Shown in pieces: positions 24,375 through 33,344 of a DNA stretch of 64,000 bases. Made by a program: the position numbers and the translations under genes. Numbering within the stretch: the stretch's first letter is position 1; each line of letters opens with the position of its first letter. The notes under the pieces were generated by a model. That model was given only the letters and a program-made list of their open reading frames with translations, was not told where the DNA came from and did not search any database. This DNA comes from Candidatus Aegiribacteria sp. MLS_C (GTDB lineage: Bacteria > Fermentibacterota > Fermentibacteria > Fermentibacterales > JCC-6), in NCBI GenBank assembly GCA_002030045.1, contig LQBI01000003.1, forward strand, positions 34,225 to 98,224, read 5' to 3'.

Positions 24375-27300
24375 ATGGGGACCGATATCAAGCGACATCT
24401 CTGGGACGACATCCGCAGGCTCTCGGAAGTCATAGAGGTCCGCTCCGGCGAGACACCCAAGCTCAGGGAGGGCGAGAGGCGCGACGTCGCCATTCTCTTC
24501 CTGGACCTGAAGGATTTCACCGCACTCTCCGAGGACATGGACCCGGAGGCCCTGTACCTGCTGCTGAACAGCCTCATGAAGACCCTGTCCGATACCGTCG
24601 AGGCCTACGGCGGATACGTGGACAAGATCCAGGGCGACTCGATAATGGCGCTGTTCGGAGCCAGGAGGGCTGACGAGAACGACAGCGTACGGGCGGTGAC
24701 CGGCGCACTCAAGATGCTGGAGACCATAGGGGAGGCCAACGGCATACTCGACCAGGTGGGCGTAAGGATAACAGCAAGGGTGGGAATATCATACGGAACA
24801 GTCACTGTGGCTCCCGATCCTTCCGGACACCTCACGGCCATCGGCGACGAGGTCAACCTGGCCTCCAGGCTCGAGGAGGCCGCTCCGGACAACGCGGTAT
24901 TCGTCTCCGCCCAGGTCAGGAGGCAGTGCGGCGAGGTCTTCGAGTGGGAGGACCTGGGCCAGATGGCGATAAGGGGAAGGAAGAAGCCGGCACACGTGTT
25001 CAGACCCACCGGACCGGGTTCTCTGCAGCAGGCCCGCTGGGAGAGGGCAGCCAGGGTCGCCAGGTCACCTCTGGTTGGCCGCGAAGGTGAGATGGAAGTC
25101 CTCAGGAATGCCTGGCGGAGGCAGATGTCCGGGGAACTCGGAGAGAACCGCCTCGGAGGAAGCCGGCACCTGATGATCCTCCTCAGCGGAGAGGCCGGGA
25201 TCGGAAAATCCAGGATGGTGCACGAATTCATAATGGAGAAGAAGTCGGGCAATGAGCCGTTCAGGCTTCTTTTCGGCCGCACCCTCTCCTACGCGCAGCA
25301 GCCGTTCTGGCTCTGGATAACCCTCCTCAGGGGCTACTTCAAGATCGACCTGGGCGACCGGGACGCGGCAACGATACTGAAGGACCGCCTGGAGGAGCTG
25401 GCGGAGGCTTCCGGCCACGGGACGCTGATGGAATACCTGCCCTTCCTGGCCTCGCTACTCTCAATACCCGTGGAGGACCCGTCCTTCGAGGGCCTCGACC
25501 CCGAATCCAGACACGGCGGCACCGTGATGGCCGTAAGGAACTTCGTGGAAGCTGTGGCCATGACCGGGCGTCTGATGGTGGTGCTGGAGGACCTGCACTG
25601 GATCGACTCCGCTTCAAGGGAGGTGCTGGATTTCGTGGTCTCAAACTGCGTGACCGGCGACCCCGTGTTATTCCTGTGCGTGTACAGACCGGTGTGGGAC
25701 GTGGGCGACCCGCTCCGCCCCGAAACCTACGAGAGGTCCGCCGAGGTGCGCACGATGGAACTGGAAGCGGTACCAAAGCATGGATGCCGCAAGCTCATCG
25801 GCCACATGCTGGAGAAAAGCTACCCGGAGGAGGTCGAGGATTTCCTGCTGGAACGGTCAGGAGGCAACCCCTTCTTCCTGGAGGAACTTGTGCTGGACCT
25901 GATCGAGGGAGGCGTCCTGGAGGAGGTGGAGGACAGGTGGACCTTCGCCGCCCCTCCCGACGAGGTCTACGTACCCACAACGCTCAGCAGCCTGATCAGG
26001 TCCAGGATAGACAGGCTGCCCGCGCTCTACCGCAGCGGTCTTCAGCACTGTTCCGTCCTGGGAATGGATTTCCTGATGCGTCTCTACCGCAGGCTCCATG
26101 AGAAGGTCACCGGCGGCGGTGAACCCGAGGAGATAGTATCGGAGCTGGCCCGAAGGGATTTTCTTCGAATGGTGGGGGACGCCCAGGGTACGAAGTTCAT
26201 CTTCAGGCACTTCCTGATACACGACTCCGTGTACGACACCCTGCTGCACAGGAACAGGAGGGTGCTGCACAGGTACGCGGCGGAGGCCATAGAGGAACTC
26301 TTCGCGGATGAGTCCGGCGACCTTGCTTCGGTGATAGCCCACCACTGGGAGAGGGCGGGCAACCGGGAGAAGGCACTGGCCTGGGGTCTCAGAGCGCTGG
26401 ACAGCTGCCGGAGGACCTTCCAGCACGAGGAGGGGCTGCGATGGGCGGACAAGCTGTCGGAGTGGCTGGAGGAGGACGACGCCGAAAAGCGTATCCAGGT
26501 ACTCAGGGAGAAGCAGGAAATACTGAGCATACTGGGACGGAGTGATGAGCAGCTGGCCGTCATAGAACAGATCTCCAGGATCGCGGAGGGTTCAGGTCAG
26601 GAACGTCTCTCGGCGCTGGCGCTCATGCTCAGCGGTTCCTTCAGAAGCCTTGAGGGTCGGATCGAGGAGGCCCAGGCTGACTTCGAGAAGTCGCTGGAAC
26701 TCAGCGAGGATTCGGACAGGGCCCAGGTCTACTACCACCAGGGGGATAACTACTTCAGGGGAAGCAGGTATAACGAGGCCCTCGAGTGCAACGAAAAGGT
26801 GCTCGCCCTCACCGAAGACCTGGTCCTGAAGACCAGGGTGGAACTCTCCTCGGCCTTCATTCACAAGATCCTGGGCAGGCAGGACCAGGTGGAGAAGCAC
26901 CTTTCCCGGGCCTGGAGCATGCTCCAGGAAAGCGCCGGCAGCGGACTCAGCCTGCTGAGGGCCCAGTACTTCGCGCGTTATGCCGGCTTCCTCGGGGACA
27001 GGAGAGACGCTGAAGGGTCGCTGGACTACTACCTCCGATCCCTGGAGCTGTTCAGGAGCTGCGGCGATCTTTCAGGGGAGGCCATGGTCCTCAACAACAT
27101 GCACGGTATCTATTCCGCAAGGGGCGATTACAGGAAGAGCCTCGAGGTGTTGCTGGAGACCGCTGGCATATACACCGAGACCGGCGAGCAGCTGGGCATT
27201 GCCATTGCCTTCTACAACATCGCCATGACCTACATGGCCATGAAGAACACTGACAGGGCCCTGGACTACTTCAACCGTTACCTCGAACTCAGCGAAAGGA

Positions 27301-27896
27301 TAAGCAACGAACTCGGGGAGGCGTACGGCAATTTCGGCCTGGGCAGCCTCTGGAACGCCGAAGGGCAGACCGACAGGGCTGTGGAACACTTCAGGAAGGC
27401 CATCGAGGTCTGCCGCCGCCTGGGAAGCAGGGAAATGGAATCGGCGTCCAGAATGACCCTGGCCCGGGTCCTGGCGGAAGCGGAAAGACCGGAGGAGGCC
27501 CGGAAGGAGATCGCGGTGCTGAGGGCCGGAGGAATGGAGGCGGGTTACGGGGACACCCTTGAGTACGTCGATGGTCTCATCACGCAGTCGGAAGCCGGAG
27601 GGAACACGGAGCTGCTGGGTTCCGCGGCCGCTTCAATATGCCGGTCCCTGGAGGATACCGCAGACCTGGAAAGGTCGGATGTGGCCGAACGGAACGTCCG
27701 TCTGTGGGGAATACTGGACGGGCTGGGAAGACATGACGAATGCAGGCGGACCCTCTGCAGGGGCTCGGAACTCCTGAGCGGAATGCTGGATGAGGTGGAC
27801 CCGGCCTTCCTCGGTGATGTAGTCGAGTACGAGAACCTGGCCAGGTTCATAACACTCTGCTCGGAAGCTGGGTGTCCGGTCAGGCTGCCTTCATGA
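24375..27896 (+). CDS. Adenylyl cyclase / STAND-type ATPase / TPR protein
   Basis: About 1173 residues from the ATG at 24375 (GGAGG four bases upstream); the open frame extends to 23751 but that part is the decayed gene. The N-terminal class III cyclase is complete: Asp44 and Asp88 for metals, Lys84 and Asp158 for adenine recognition, and Asn161 and Arg165 for the transition state. It should therefore make cAMP. The ATPase domain has Walker A GEAGIGKS (272-279) and VLEDLHWID (~403-411). TPR repeats run from about 660 to 1100 (for example ALDYFNRYLELSERI and QTDRAVEHFRKAIEVCRR). It is a soluble signalling hub related to the protein at 1-3383; no cAMP receptor gene is in the window. It has a hairpin terminator downstream. 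Confidence 0.9.
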   Translation: MGTDIKRHLWDDIRRLSEVIEVRSGETPKLREGERRDVAILFLDLKDFTALSEDMDPEALYLLLNSLMKTLSDTVEAYGGYVDKIQGDSIMALFGARRADENDSVRAVTGALKMLETIGEANGILDQVGVRITARVGISYGTVTVAPDPSGHLTAIGDEVNLASRLEEAAPDNAVFVSAQVRRQCGEVFEWEDLGQMAIRGRKKPAHVFRPTGPGSLQQARWERAARVARSPLVGREGEMEVLRNAWRRQMSGELGENRLGGSRHLMILLSGEAGIGKSRMVHEFIMEKKSGNEPFRLLFGRTLSYAQQPFWLWITLLRGYFKIDLGDRDAATILKDRLEELAEASGHGTLMEYLPFLASLLSIPVEDPSFEGLDPESRHGGTVMAVRNFVEAVAMTGRLMVVLEDLHWIDSASREVLDFVVSNCVTGDPVLFLCVYRPVWDVGDPLRPETYERSAEVRTMELEAVPKHGCRKLIGHMLEKSYPEEVEDFLLERSGGNPFFLEELVLDLIEGGVLEEVEDRWTFAAPPDEVYVPTTLSSLIRSRIDRLPALYRSGLQHCSVLGMDFLMRLYRRLHEKVTGGGEPEEIVSELARRDFLRMVGDAQGTKFIFRHFLIHDSVYDTLLHRNRRVLHRYAAEAIEELFADESGDLASVIAHHWERAGNREKALAWGLRALDSCRRTFQHEEGLRWADKLSEWLEEDDAEKRIQVLREKQEILSILGRSDEQLAVIEQISRIAEGSGQERLSALALMLSGSFRSLEGRIEEAQADFEKSLELSEDSDRAQVYYHQGDNYFRGSRYNEALECNEKVLALTEDLVLKTRVELSSAFIHKILGRQDQVEKHLSRAWSMLQESAGSGLSLLRAQYFARYAGFLGDRRDAEGSLDYYLRSLELFRSCGDLSGEAMVLNNMHGIYSARGDYRKSLEVLLETAGIYTETGEQLGIAIAFYNIAMTYMAMKNTDRALDYFNRYLELSERISNELGEAYGNFGLGSLWNAEGQTDRAVEHFRKAIEVCRRLGSREMESASRMTLARVLAEAERPEEARKEIAVLRAGGMEAGYGDTLEYVDGLITQSEAGGNTELLGSAAASICRSLEDTADLERSDVAERNVRLWGILDGLGRHDECRRTLCRGSELLSGMLDEVDPAFLGDVVEYENLARFITLCSEAGCPVRLPS

Positions 27897-27903
27897 CACC
27901 GAT

Positions 27904-27926
27904 AACCCTGACCTGATATCAGGGTT
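27904..27926. terminator. Hairpin between convergent genes
   Basis: Exact 8-bp repeat AACCCTGA / TCAGGGTT with a seven-base loop. It follows the cyclase stop and overlaps the stop codon of the convergent gene ending at 27919. Confidence 0.5.
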
Positions 27927-28549
27927 CGCCGAGGTTCCAGTCTGCCGGGTCGTCGGGGAGCCATTCACCCTGCGGCGACAATTCCAGCCTTCCGGGACGG
28001 GTAAGCATTTCCCAGTTCTCCGTATCGTAGTACATCTTGTCGAACACCACGGTGGAGTCGTCGACCCATGCGGCGTTGACGGGACCCCAGGGGACGGATA
28101 CATCCTCGAAGTCAAGTACCAGCCCGTCGTCGTCCACCCTCCAGACCTGTATGCCGTTGGGTATGAAACCCGCGGATATGTCCTCCTTGAAGCAGAGGAG
28201 CCTTGAGCCGTCCGGGCCCGGGCAGGGGCGCCGAGATGGCGGTGAAGCTCTCCCCCGTCTCCCCGTTTACCAGTCTCCAGTCCACCCACTCGTAACCTCC
28301 GGCCTCGATCACCCAGTAGTCTATCCCCTCCAGGTAGTCGACAAGGGAATACCTTGCGAACTCCTCGGCGTACACTGTCTCACCGCCGGTATTCCGGAAG
28401 GACAGCGTGTCCCCCTGCCCGGTGACCAGGCAGAGGGTTCCGGGGGATGGCCTGAAGACCCTTTCACCGTATAGTTCGAGCATGGCGTCCTCGGTCATTA
28501 CGGCGAAGGCGGAGGCCGCCAGGAGCAGCGGAACTATGACAGCTCTCAT
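27919..28549 (-). pseudogene. Secreted-protein gene with a single frameshift
   Basis: From the ATG at 28549 (AAGGAAA upstream) a signal peptide (MRAVIVPLLLAASAFA) is followed by a normal-looking reading frame through GGYEWVDWRLVNGETGESF. Near 28215, in a run of C and G, the frame shifts by one base. The other frame then continues plausibly: LLCFKEDISAGFIPNG, DDDGLVLDFEDVSVPWGPVN, and finally DPADWNLGEP. The total length is 3n+1, so one extra base explains it. Either a recent frameshift mutation or a consensus error in a G/C run is possible. No family is recognised; the C-terminal half resembles beta-propeller-like strands. Confidence 0.6.
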
Positions 28550-28584
28550 GGTTGTTTCCTTTCGATGCAATCCGCCGGCTCCGT

Positions 28585-28968
28585 CTATTCGGTTCCCTCG
28601 GCCTGCAGGTGTGCGTACAGGACCTGCCATTGGCCCTGGTCGTCCCTGGTCTCCACCGTCGCCGAGTCACCCCTGATCCAGAAGGTCAGCATTCCGTCGT
28701 CGGTATACCTGGCGCCGGATCCTGACACGGACTGGGGCAGCGTGCACTCGACCCCTTCGGGCAGGTTCAGCTTCACGAAGTTCAGGCTGCCGTCTGAGAG
28801 TGAGTAGAACCTTGCGGTAACGGACTGTCCGTCGGCGTTCACGTATTGCACGGGTTCGCCTCCGGTCACGGACAATCCATGGCCATCGCCGTTCCCGCAG
28901 CCCGAAACAAGTACCAGGACCGCCATCAGAACCGAAACCCGGGTCGAACCGAATCCGAATGCAATCAT
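28585..28968 (-). CDS. Lipoprotein with MliC-like (C-type lysozyme inhibitor) domain
   Basis: 127 residues with a lipoprotein signal (lipobox VSGC near residue 24). The domain contains VQYVNADGQSVTARFYSL and then SGSGARYTDDGMLTFWIRGD. The SGARY-xxG-xxxFWxKG-like block is the hallmark of the MliC/PliC family, membrane-bound inhibitors that plug the active site of C-type lysozyme. The two Cys that normally form a disulfide are not obviously conserved. The start could be moved a few codons. It lies between two other exported-protein genes on the same strand. Confidence 0.75.
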   Translation of the reverse strand: MIAFGFGSTRVSVLMAVLVLVSGCGNGDGHGLSVTGGEPVQYVNADGQSVTARFYSLSDGSLNFVKLNLPEGVECTLPQSVSGSGARYTDDGMLTFWIRGDSATVETRDDQGQWQVLYAHLQAEGTE

Positions 28969-29008
28969 CGACCTGCCTCTTCCACCTTTTCCATGTGTTA
29001 TTCCGCGC

Positions 29009-29872
29009 TCAGTCAGGAAGGACTATGGAGGTCACCTCCACTATCTCCTCACCGTAGTCGAAGGGCGGGAAGTAGGTGATGACCTCTCTCCACTCGTACT
29101 CTATCGTCCGGCCTTCGTAGTATTCCGGGTCCCGGAACAACTCAAGCCATGGTCCCCGACAGCTTGGGGAGAGGTAGCAGACCCTGATCCTGTCGTGAGG
29201 TCCTCCCCTGAATTCCAGAACCATGTATCCGTCCTCGTCGGCGATGCCGGCGAACCGGGCCGTGGAGATGCCGGAAGCCAGCTCGGTATCGTAGAACCTT
29301 CCTCCATTGTTGAGAAGGGTGTTGCCCTCCATAGTGAGACCCGGGACCAGGCTGTCCTCCTGCATCAGCCCCTGTCCCTCGAAATGGACCGCCCAGAGGG
29401 TGTTACCGTGTATGAAGTTATCCTCGAGGAACACATCCCCGCAGTTGAAGGCGTAGACACCTATCGCGCCGCACCCGCTGATGTCGCAGTTCCTGATTGT
29501 TATTCCGTCCGAACTGTCCAGCGCGAAGACGTTCCCGTAACAGCGCTCGTCCTCCGACGGCTGTATGTGGGCGGCTGCGAACCCGCTGACGGTGACGCTG
29601 TCGCAGTTGACTATCCACATGACGTTGTTCAGCATGCTCGTGCATACCAGCGAAGCTCCCTCCTCGGCGATCAGAACAACGTTCCGGACACCCCATAGTT
29701 CCAGTGACAGGTCCGACTCGTACACACCGGCGGTCACAAGCACCGTGTCCCCGTCCTCCACTTCAGGCAGGGCCTCCATGGGAGAGCGGTAATCCAGTCC
29801 ATCCCCGATCTGGATGGTCCTTCCGAAGGCCGCAGCAACTGCCAGAAACGGTACCGCGGGGAATCTACTCAT
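29009..29872 (-). CDS. Exported right-handed beta-helix protein
   Basis: 287 residues from the ATG at 29872, chosen because GGAGGAGGAAC lies just upstream and the product then begins with a signal peptide (MSRFPAVPFLAVAAAF). The sequence IGDGLDYRSPMEALPEVEDGDTVLV is the standard opening of pectin-lyase-like parallel beta-helices. It is followed by repeated strands such as NVVLIAEEGASLVC, DSVTVSGFAAAHIQ, GITIRNCDISGCGA and GDVFLEDNFIHGN. The C-terminal 80 residues leave the helix pattern. The catalytic activity, if any, is unknown; relatives bind or cleave polysaccharide. Confidence 0.8.
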   Translation of the reverse strand: MSRFPAVPFLAVAAAFGRTIQIGDGLDYRSPMEALPEVEDGDTVLVTAGVYESDLSLELWGVRNVVLIAEEGASLVCTSMLNNVMWIVNCDSVTVSGFAAAHIQPSEDERCYGNVFALDSSDGITIRNCDISGCGAIGVYAFNCGDVFLEDNFIHGNTLWAVHFEGQGLMQEDSLVPGLTMEGNTLLNNGGRFYDTELASGISTARFAGIADEDGYMVLEFRGGPHDRIRVCYLSPSCRGPWLELFRDPEYYEGRTIEYEWREVITYFPPFDYGEEIVEVTSIVLPD

Positions 29873-30042
29873 TCCGTTCCTCCTCCCGGCCGGTGATTCC
29901 TTCGGCGTACTATTCTCCATGAAGGTGTTCCGGTAAATACCCGCAAACATTGACGGACCTGAATACCGGGTGTACAGTTACGGAACGGGTTCCTCGGAGA
30001 GCCTTACGACGGCACAGTGTGAACGGACAGGGAGGGTTTCAG

Positions 30043-30738
30043 ATGAGGTTCGCAGCGCTACTTGCGGCATTGATTACGGCCATGGCCGCGGGGGATTTCT
30101 TCGACGATTTCGAGTCTTACTCGACAGGTGACGATCCCGGGGATTCCCCGGACTGGTCCAGGGAACCCACCGGAGGCTACGTTCTGGTGGCCGATGACGG
30201 AGGCGACCAGGTCATCGAATCCTATTTTCCCGACTCCGCCTTCACAGGATACCTTTGCGACGGGGCCGGATTCTGGGACGACGGGAACGTCTCAATGGAA
30301 TTCAGCGTGACCGGCAGCGGCGTCATGGTCAACGTGTTCTCAAGGATGCAGCTGATGACCGGGGAGGCCTACGTAGGAGGGCTCATCTTCTGGATGCAGC
30401 CTCTGACCTTCGTCTACATAGCCCACGTATCGGTCACCGGCGATTACGAGATCCTCCTCCAGACCGCCGGCCCGTCAATGCCTGCCGGCACCTGGGCGGA
30501 CGTAAGACTCGAGGCGGCCGGGACCGACCCGGTGACCCTGACCCTCTACTGCAAAGACCAGCTGGCGGGCCAGGTCGAGGATTCCGTCTACGTGCTCGGT
30601 CCGGGCCTGAGCGGTTTCGCATTCATATACGATGACCAGGTTCCGACGATACTGGCCGACGACTTCCAGGTGACGGAAACACCCCAGGCCCTTCTTCAGG
30701 GGACGTTCGGGGCGGTCAAGGCCTCTTTCTCACCCTGA
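30043..30738 (+). CDS. Secreted concanavalin-like protein with a GAVK C-terminal motif
   Basis: 231 residues from the ATG at 30043 (GGAGGG upstream) with a signal peptide (MRFAALLAALITAMAAG). It starts with FFDDFESYSTGDDPG, a typical opening of concanavalin-like beta-sandwich domains, and shows matching strands such as VSMEFSVTGSGVMVNVFSRM, DVRLEAAGTDPVTLTLYCK and GFAFIYDDQVPTILADDFQV. It ends ALLQGTFGAVKASFSP, like the end of the secreted protein at 4415-5263. A surface or extracellular carbohydrate-binding role is possible but unproven. Confidence 0.7.
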   Translation: MRFAALLAALITAMAAGDFFDDFESYSTGDDPGDSPDWSREPTGGYVLVADDGGDQVIESYFPDSAFTGYLCDGAGFWDDGNVSMEFSVTGSGVMVNVFSRMQLMTGEAYVGGLIFWMQPLTFVYIAHVSVTGDYEILLQTAGPSMPAGTWADVRLEAAGTDPVTLTLYCKDQLAGQVEDSVYVLGPGLSGFAFIYDDQVPTILADDFQVTETPQALLQGTFGAVKASFSP

Positions 30739-30820
30739 ACCCCGGACCGGCGGGCACCTTTGGCGCTTTTTCGAGTATATTGTATGGAAATCTCGAACCA
30801 GCACCGGAGGTACGGCCTTG

Positions 30821-31240
30821 ATGACCATTCTGATCGCAGTCGCGACCCTTGCCCTGCATGCGCAGGCATTGCAGCCTGGAGGAGGAGGCGCCGGACACGG
30901 CTCCTACAGCAGCGAACTGGTTTCCGGCAGCCCGGTGATCACCCGCACCGGCAGGACAGTTGTTGTCCCTCCGGAGCTTGGCCTCTTCATAAACACCGTG
31001 ATCGAGGAGGAGGGCTCCTCGGAGATCAAGGTATCCTACTCCATCGTGGAGAACTCTGAAGCGGCCCTGGGTCTGTACAGCATGGAAGGCGAACTCATCA
31101 TTCTGATAGCCGACGGCTTCCACGAGATCGGCAACCACCTGGCATGGTTCGACGCGGACGGTCTGGAGCCCGGTATGTACATCATCCGCCTGGACGCCCT
31201 GGGCGGATACGCCTACAACAGGATATACCTTCTCAGGTAG
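30821..31240 (+). CDS. Small secreted protein with a type IX C-terminal sorting domain
   Basis: 139 residues from ATG at 30821 (GGAGG ten bases upstream; a TTG one codon earlier gives closer spacing). A signal peptide (MTILIAVATLALHAQA) is followed by a Gly-rich segment. A single beta-sandwich then makes up the C-terminal 85 residues: IKVSYSIVENSEAALGLYSM, HEIGNHLAWFDADGLEPGMY and IIRLDALGGYAYNRIYLL. This is essentially a free-standing sorting domain, with little or no cargo, which is unusual. It converges with the hydrolase gene at 31253. Confidence 0.75.
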   Translation: MTILIAVATLALHAQALQPGGGGAGHGSYSSELVSGSPVITRTGRTVVVPPELGLFINTVIEEEGSSEIKVSYSIVENSEAALGLYSMEGELIILIADGFHEIGNHLAWFDADGLEPGMYIIRLDALGGYAYNRIYLLR

Positions 31241-31252
31241 CACCCCCCGGGA

Positions 31253-32650
31253 CTAGTCCCCCGAGTTCCGCAGCTCCTCCAGCCACATCGTAAGCGTGTC
31301 CCTGAAACCCGCTGTGAACTCCGGCTCGAGGACCGCATACTCGTCCACGCTGCCGGTCACCGCATCCTGGAAGAGGTGGTTGGCGCCTTCCATCACTGCG
31401 ACCAGGGCACGGGGGTTGTCCGCCAGGAACTCCTGCATCGGACCCAGGTTGGTCCCGGGGATCACCTGGATGTCCAGTTCGCCCAGCAGGCAGAGCACCG
31501 GTACTTCAACCCGCCTGATGTATTCCGCCGGGTCGTTGGTCAGGAAGTTCTCGAACCACGGGTCCAGGGTCGAGGCTGCGGAGGCCGCCACCGCCCGGTC
31601 AAGATAGGCATCCAGGTCGCCCAGGGACTCCCTGGCATCGCCGGGAAGAGCCATTATCTCCTCCAGGGCCCATGCCCTCATAAGGGAGTCCACCAGGGTG
31701 GAATCGTTTTCCAGCGCAGCGTCCATGATCATGTACTGGGCCTCGAGCCTGTCCGATACCTGCTCCTCGCTGAAACCCTCCATCGCCAGGATAGCCCGGA
31801 GCTGGCTTGGAATGAGATCGTAGCCCGGGACTGCGGGACCCGCCATGCTTATCACGAAAGCCACGTCATCCGGCCTCTCCGCGGCAAGCATGAAGGCCGT
31901 GGTGGAACCCTCGCTGTGACCCAGTATCCCTATGTGGTCGGGGTCGATCCTCGGGTCCTCCAGCATGTGTGCCAGCATCAGCCCGGCATCGTGGAGCAGC
32001 ACAGAATCGCTGAAGCTCTCCAGGCCTCCTATCGAACCGCCCGTGCCCCTGTCGTCGCACCTCAGGACCGCGTACCCGGCGCCGTCCACCAGCCGCGCCA
32101 GCTCCACGAAGACCGAGAAGCCCATCACGTACTCATCCCTATCCTGGAGTCCGCTTCCGGAGAGCAGTATGACGCAGGGATACGGGGGCTCGCCCCCGGG
32201 AAGAGTCAGCGTGCCTGCCAGGACCACGTCCTCGTCTGTTATCGTTACCTCTTCCCCCTCCCTCTCTGCGGGACCTGTCTCCATTGAGGTCCTAACCAGC
32301 TGGAAGGTCCCCCGGAAACTGCCCTGCAGGAAATCCCCCCTCAGGGTGTCGCCCGACATCGCTCCCATGAACCGGGCCCTTCCGAGGTTGGAGGGAAGCG
32401 AGAAGGAGAGGCTGTCGCCGGACAGGACGAAGTTCTCCAGTTCAAGTCCCCGGGCGAACTGCTGCGGTATGTCCAGGGTACCGGTGACCGTTCCACCTTC
32501 CATGATGAAGACAGCCCTGAGCTGAAGCTCCAGGCCTTCCCCCGCGATACTGCCCTCCCATGTCCCGGTGGGGTCCGTAACGCTCTCCGGTGCTCCGCAC
32601 GAGCCTATCACAAACGCCAGCAACGAAACAAGCAATACTCTCGATACCAT
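31253..32650 (-). CDS. Lipoprotein alpha/beta hydrolase (prolyl-oligopeptidase-like esterase)
   Basis: 465 residues with lipoprotein signal (lipobox IGSC at about 16-19). An N-terminal beta domain (~25-125: GTWEGSIAGEGLELQLRAVF and onward) precedes an alpha/beta hydrolase domain. The hydrolase has LSGSGLQDRDEY (oxyanion region), nucleophile Ser246 in GHSEGS, an acid in LLGELDIQV and the His in EGANHLFQ. This architecture is common in exported esterases or dienelactone-hydrolase-like enzymes; the substrate is unknown. The ATG is preceded by GGGGGAGGG. Confidence 0.88.
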   Translation of the reverse strand: MVSRVLLVSLLAFVIGSCGAPESVTDPTGTWEGSIAGEGLELQLRAVFIMEGGTVTGTLDIPQQFARGLELENFVLSGDSLSFSLPSNLGRARFMGAMSGDTLRGDFLQGSFRGTFQLVRTSMETGPAEREGEEVTITDEDVVLAGTLTLPGGEPPYPCVILLSGSGLQDRDEYVMGFSVFVELARLVDGAGYAVLRCDDRGTGGSIGGLESFSDSVLLHDAGLMLAHMLEDPRIDPDHIGILGHSEGSTTAFMLAAERPDDVAFVISMAGPAVPGYDLIPSQLRAILAMEGFSEEQVSDRLEAQYMIMDAALENDSTLVDSLMRAWALEEIMALPGDARESLGDLDAYLDRAVAASAASTLDPWFENFLTNDPAEYIRRVEVPVLCLLGELDIQVIPGTNLGPMQEFLADNPRALVAVMEGANHLFQDAVTGSVDEYAVLEPEFTAGFRDTLTMWLEELRNSGD

Positions 32651-32673
32651 GATCCCTCCCCCTGAGAAATCGG

Positions 32674-33132
32674 CTACTCTGCCTCTTCAACGCTTACGTA
32701 GAGCTGCATGAGGACTCCCTCATCCGACGGGACGAACTCCTCGGGATAGTACTCGAAATCGCAGCCTCCGCCCCTGACCCAGCCCGATACCGGAAGCCAC
32801 TCATCGTAGACGAAACCGTAGATCTCGTCCACCATGTCGAACTCGAAGGTGAACACGGCGTACGTACCGGATCCGATCTCCACCGATGTCATCCCCCGGG
32901 GAAGCTCTCCCTCCCCGCTCCAGGCGGTGCCAGCCATATAGGTGAAATCGCCGGTCTCCGGATCGTAGTCCATAAGGATGCCGTAACCGTCATCCTCGGG
33001 ATACTTCCCCGGTATTCCGTCCGCCTGCTGCACGAAGTCCGTCCAGAGCTGCACGATACCCTCGGGATCCGTCCCGGTGTACTCCATTCCTGCGACTGAA
33101 ACGCCCATGAAGGGCAGTATCTCGACCTCCAT
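32674..33132 (-). CDS. GyrI-like small-molecule-binding domain protein
   Basis: 152 residues without a signal peptide. The pattern matches the SOUL/GyrI-like fold used as a free-standing multidrug-binding module: MEVEILPFMGVSVAG, then IVQLWTDFVQQ, GILMDYDPETGDFTYMAG and IGSGTYAVFTFEF, then an acidic C-terminal strand set with FEYYPEEF. GGGGGA lies five bases before the ATG. It ends 23 bases before the start of the alpha/beta hydrolase gene on the same strand, so the two may be cotranscribed. Confidence 0.75.
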   Translation of the reverse strand: MEVEILPFMGVSVAGMEYTGTDPEGIVQLWTDFVQQADGIPGKYPEDDGYGILMDYDPETGDFTYMAGTAWSGEGELPRGMTSVEIGSGTYAVFTFEFDMVDEIYGFVYDEWLPVSGWVRGGGCDFEYYPEEFVPSDEGVLMQLYVSVEEAE

Positions 33133-33276
33133 GAAGTCCCCCGTGTCCTCCTGCCCTTACGCGAGACAGGATGAACCCACCATTTAACGCAACATAGATC
33201 CTCATACTCCCTCCTGATCATTCCGTTAGCCAGACAGCCGAGATCCTCGAATCGAGTCGAAAGGCTTACAAGTGCT

Positions 33277-33305
33277 TTGACATACCACGACAATCATTAT
33301 ATAAA
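33277..33305 (+). promoter_or_regulatory. Near-consensus sigma-70-type promoter of the TPR kinase gene
   Basis: TTGACA (33277-33282), a 17-base spacer and TATAAA (33300-33305). It is the best match to the housekeeping consensus seen in the window. The predicted start is near 33312, giving a leader of about 33 bases to the TTG at 33345. Confidence 0.75.
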
Positions 33306-33344
33306 ACTCTCTGACAGTGAATCCCTACACTGACAGGGGTCGAA

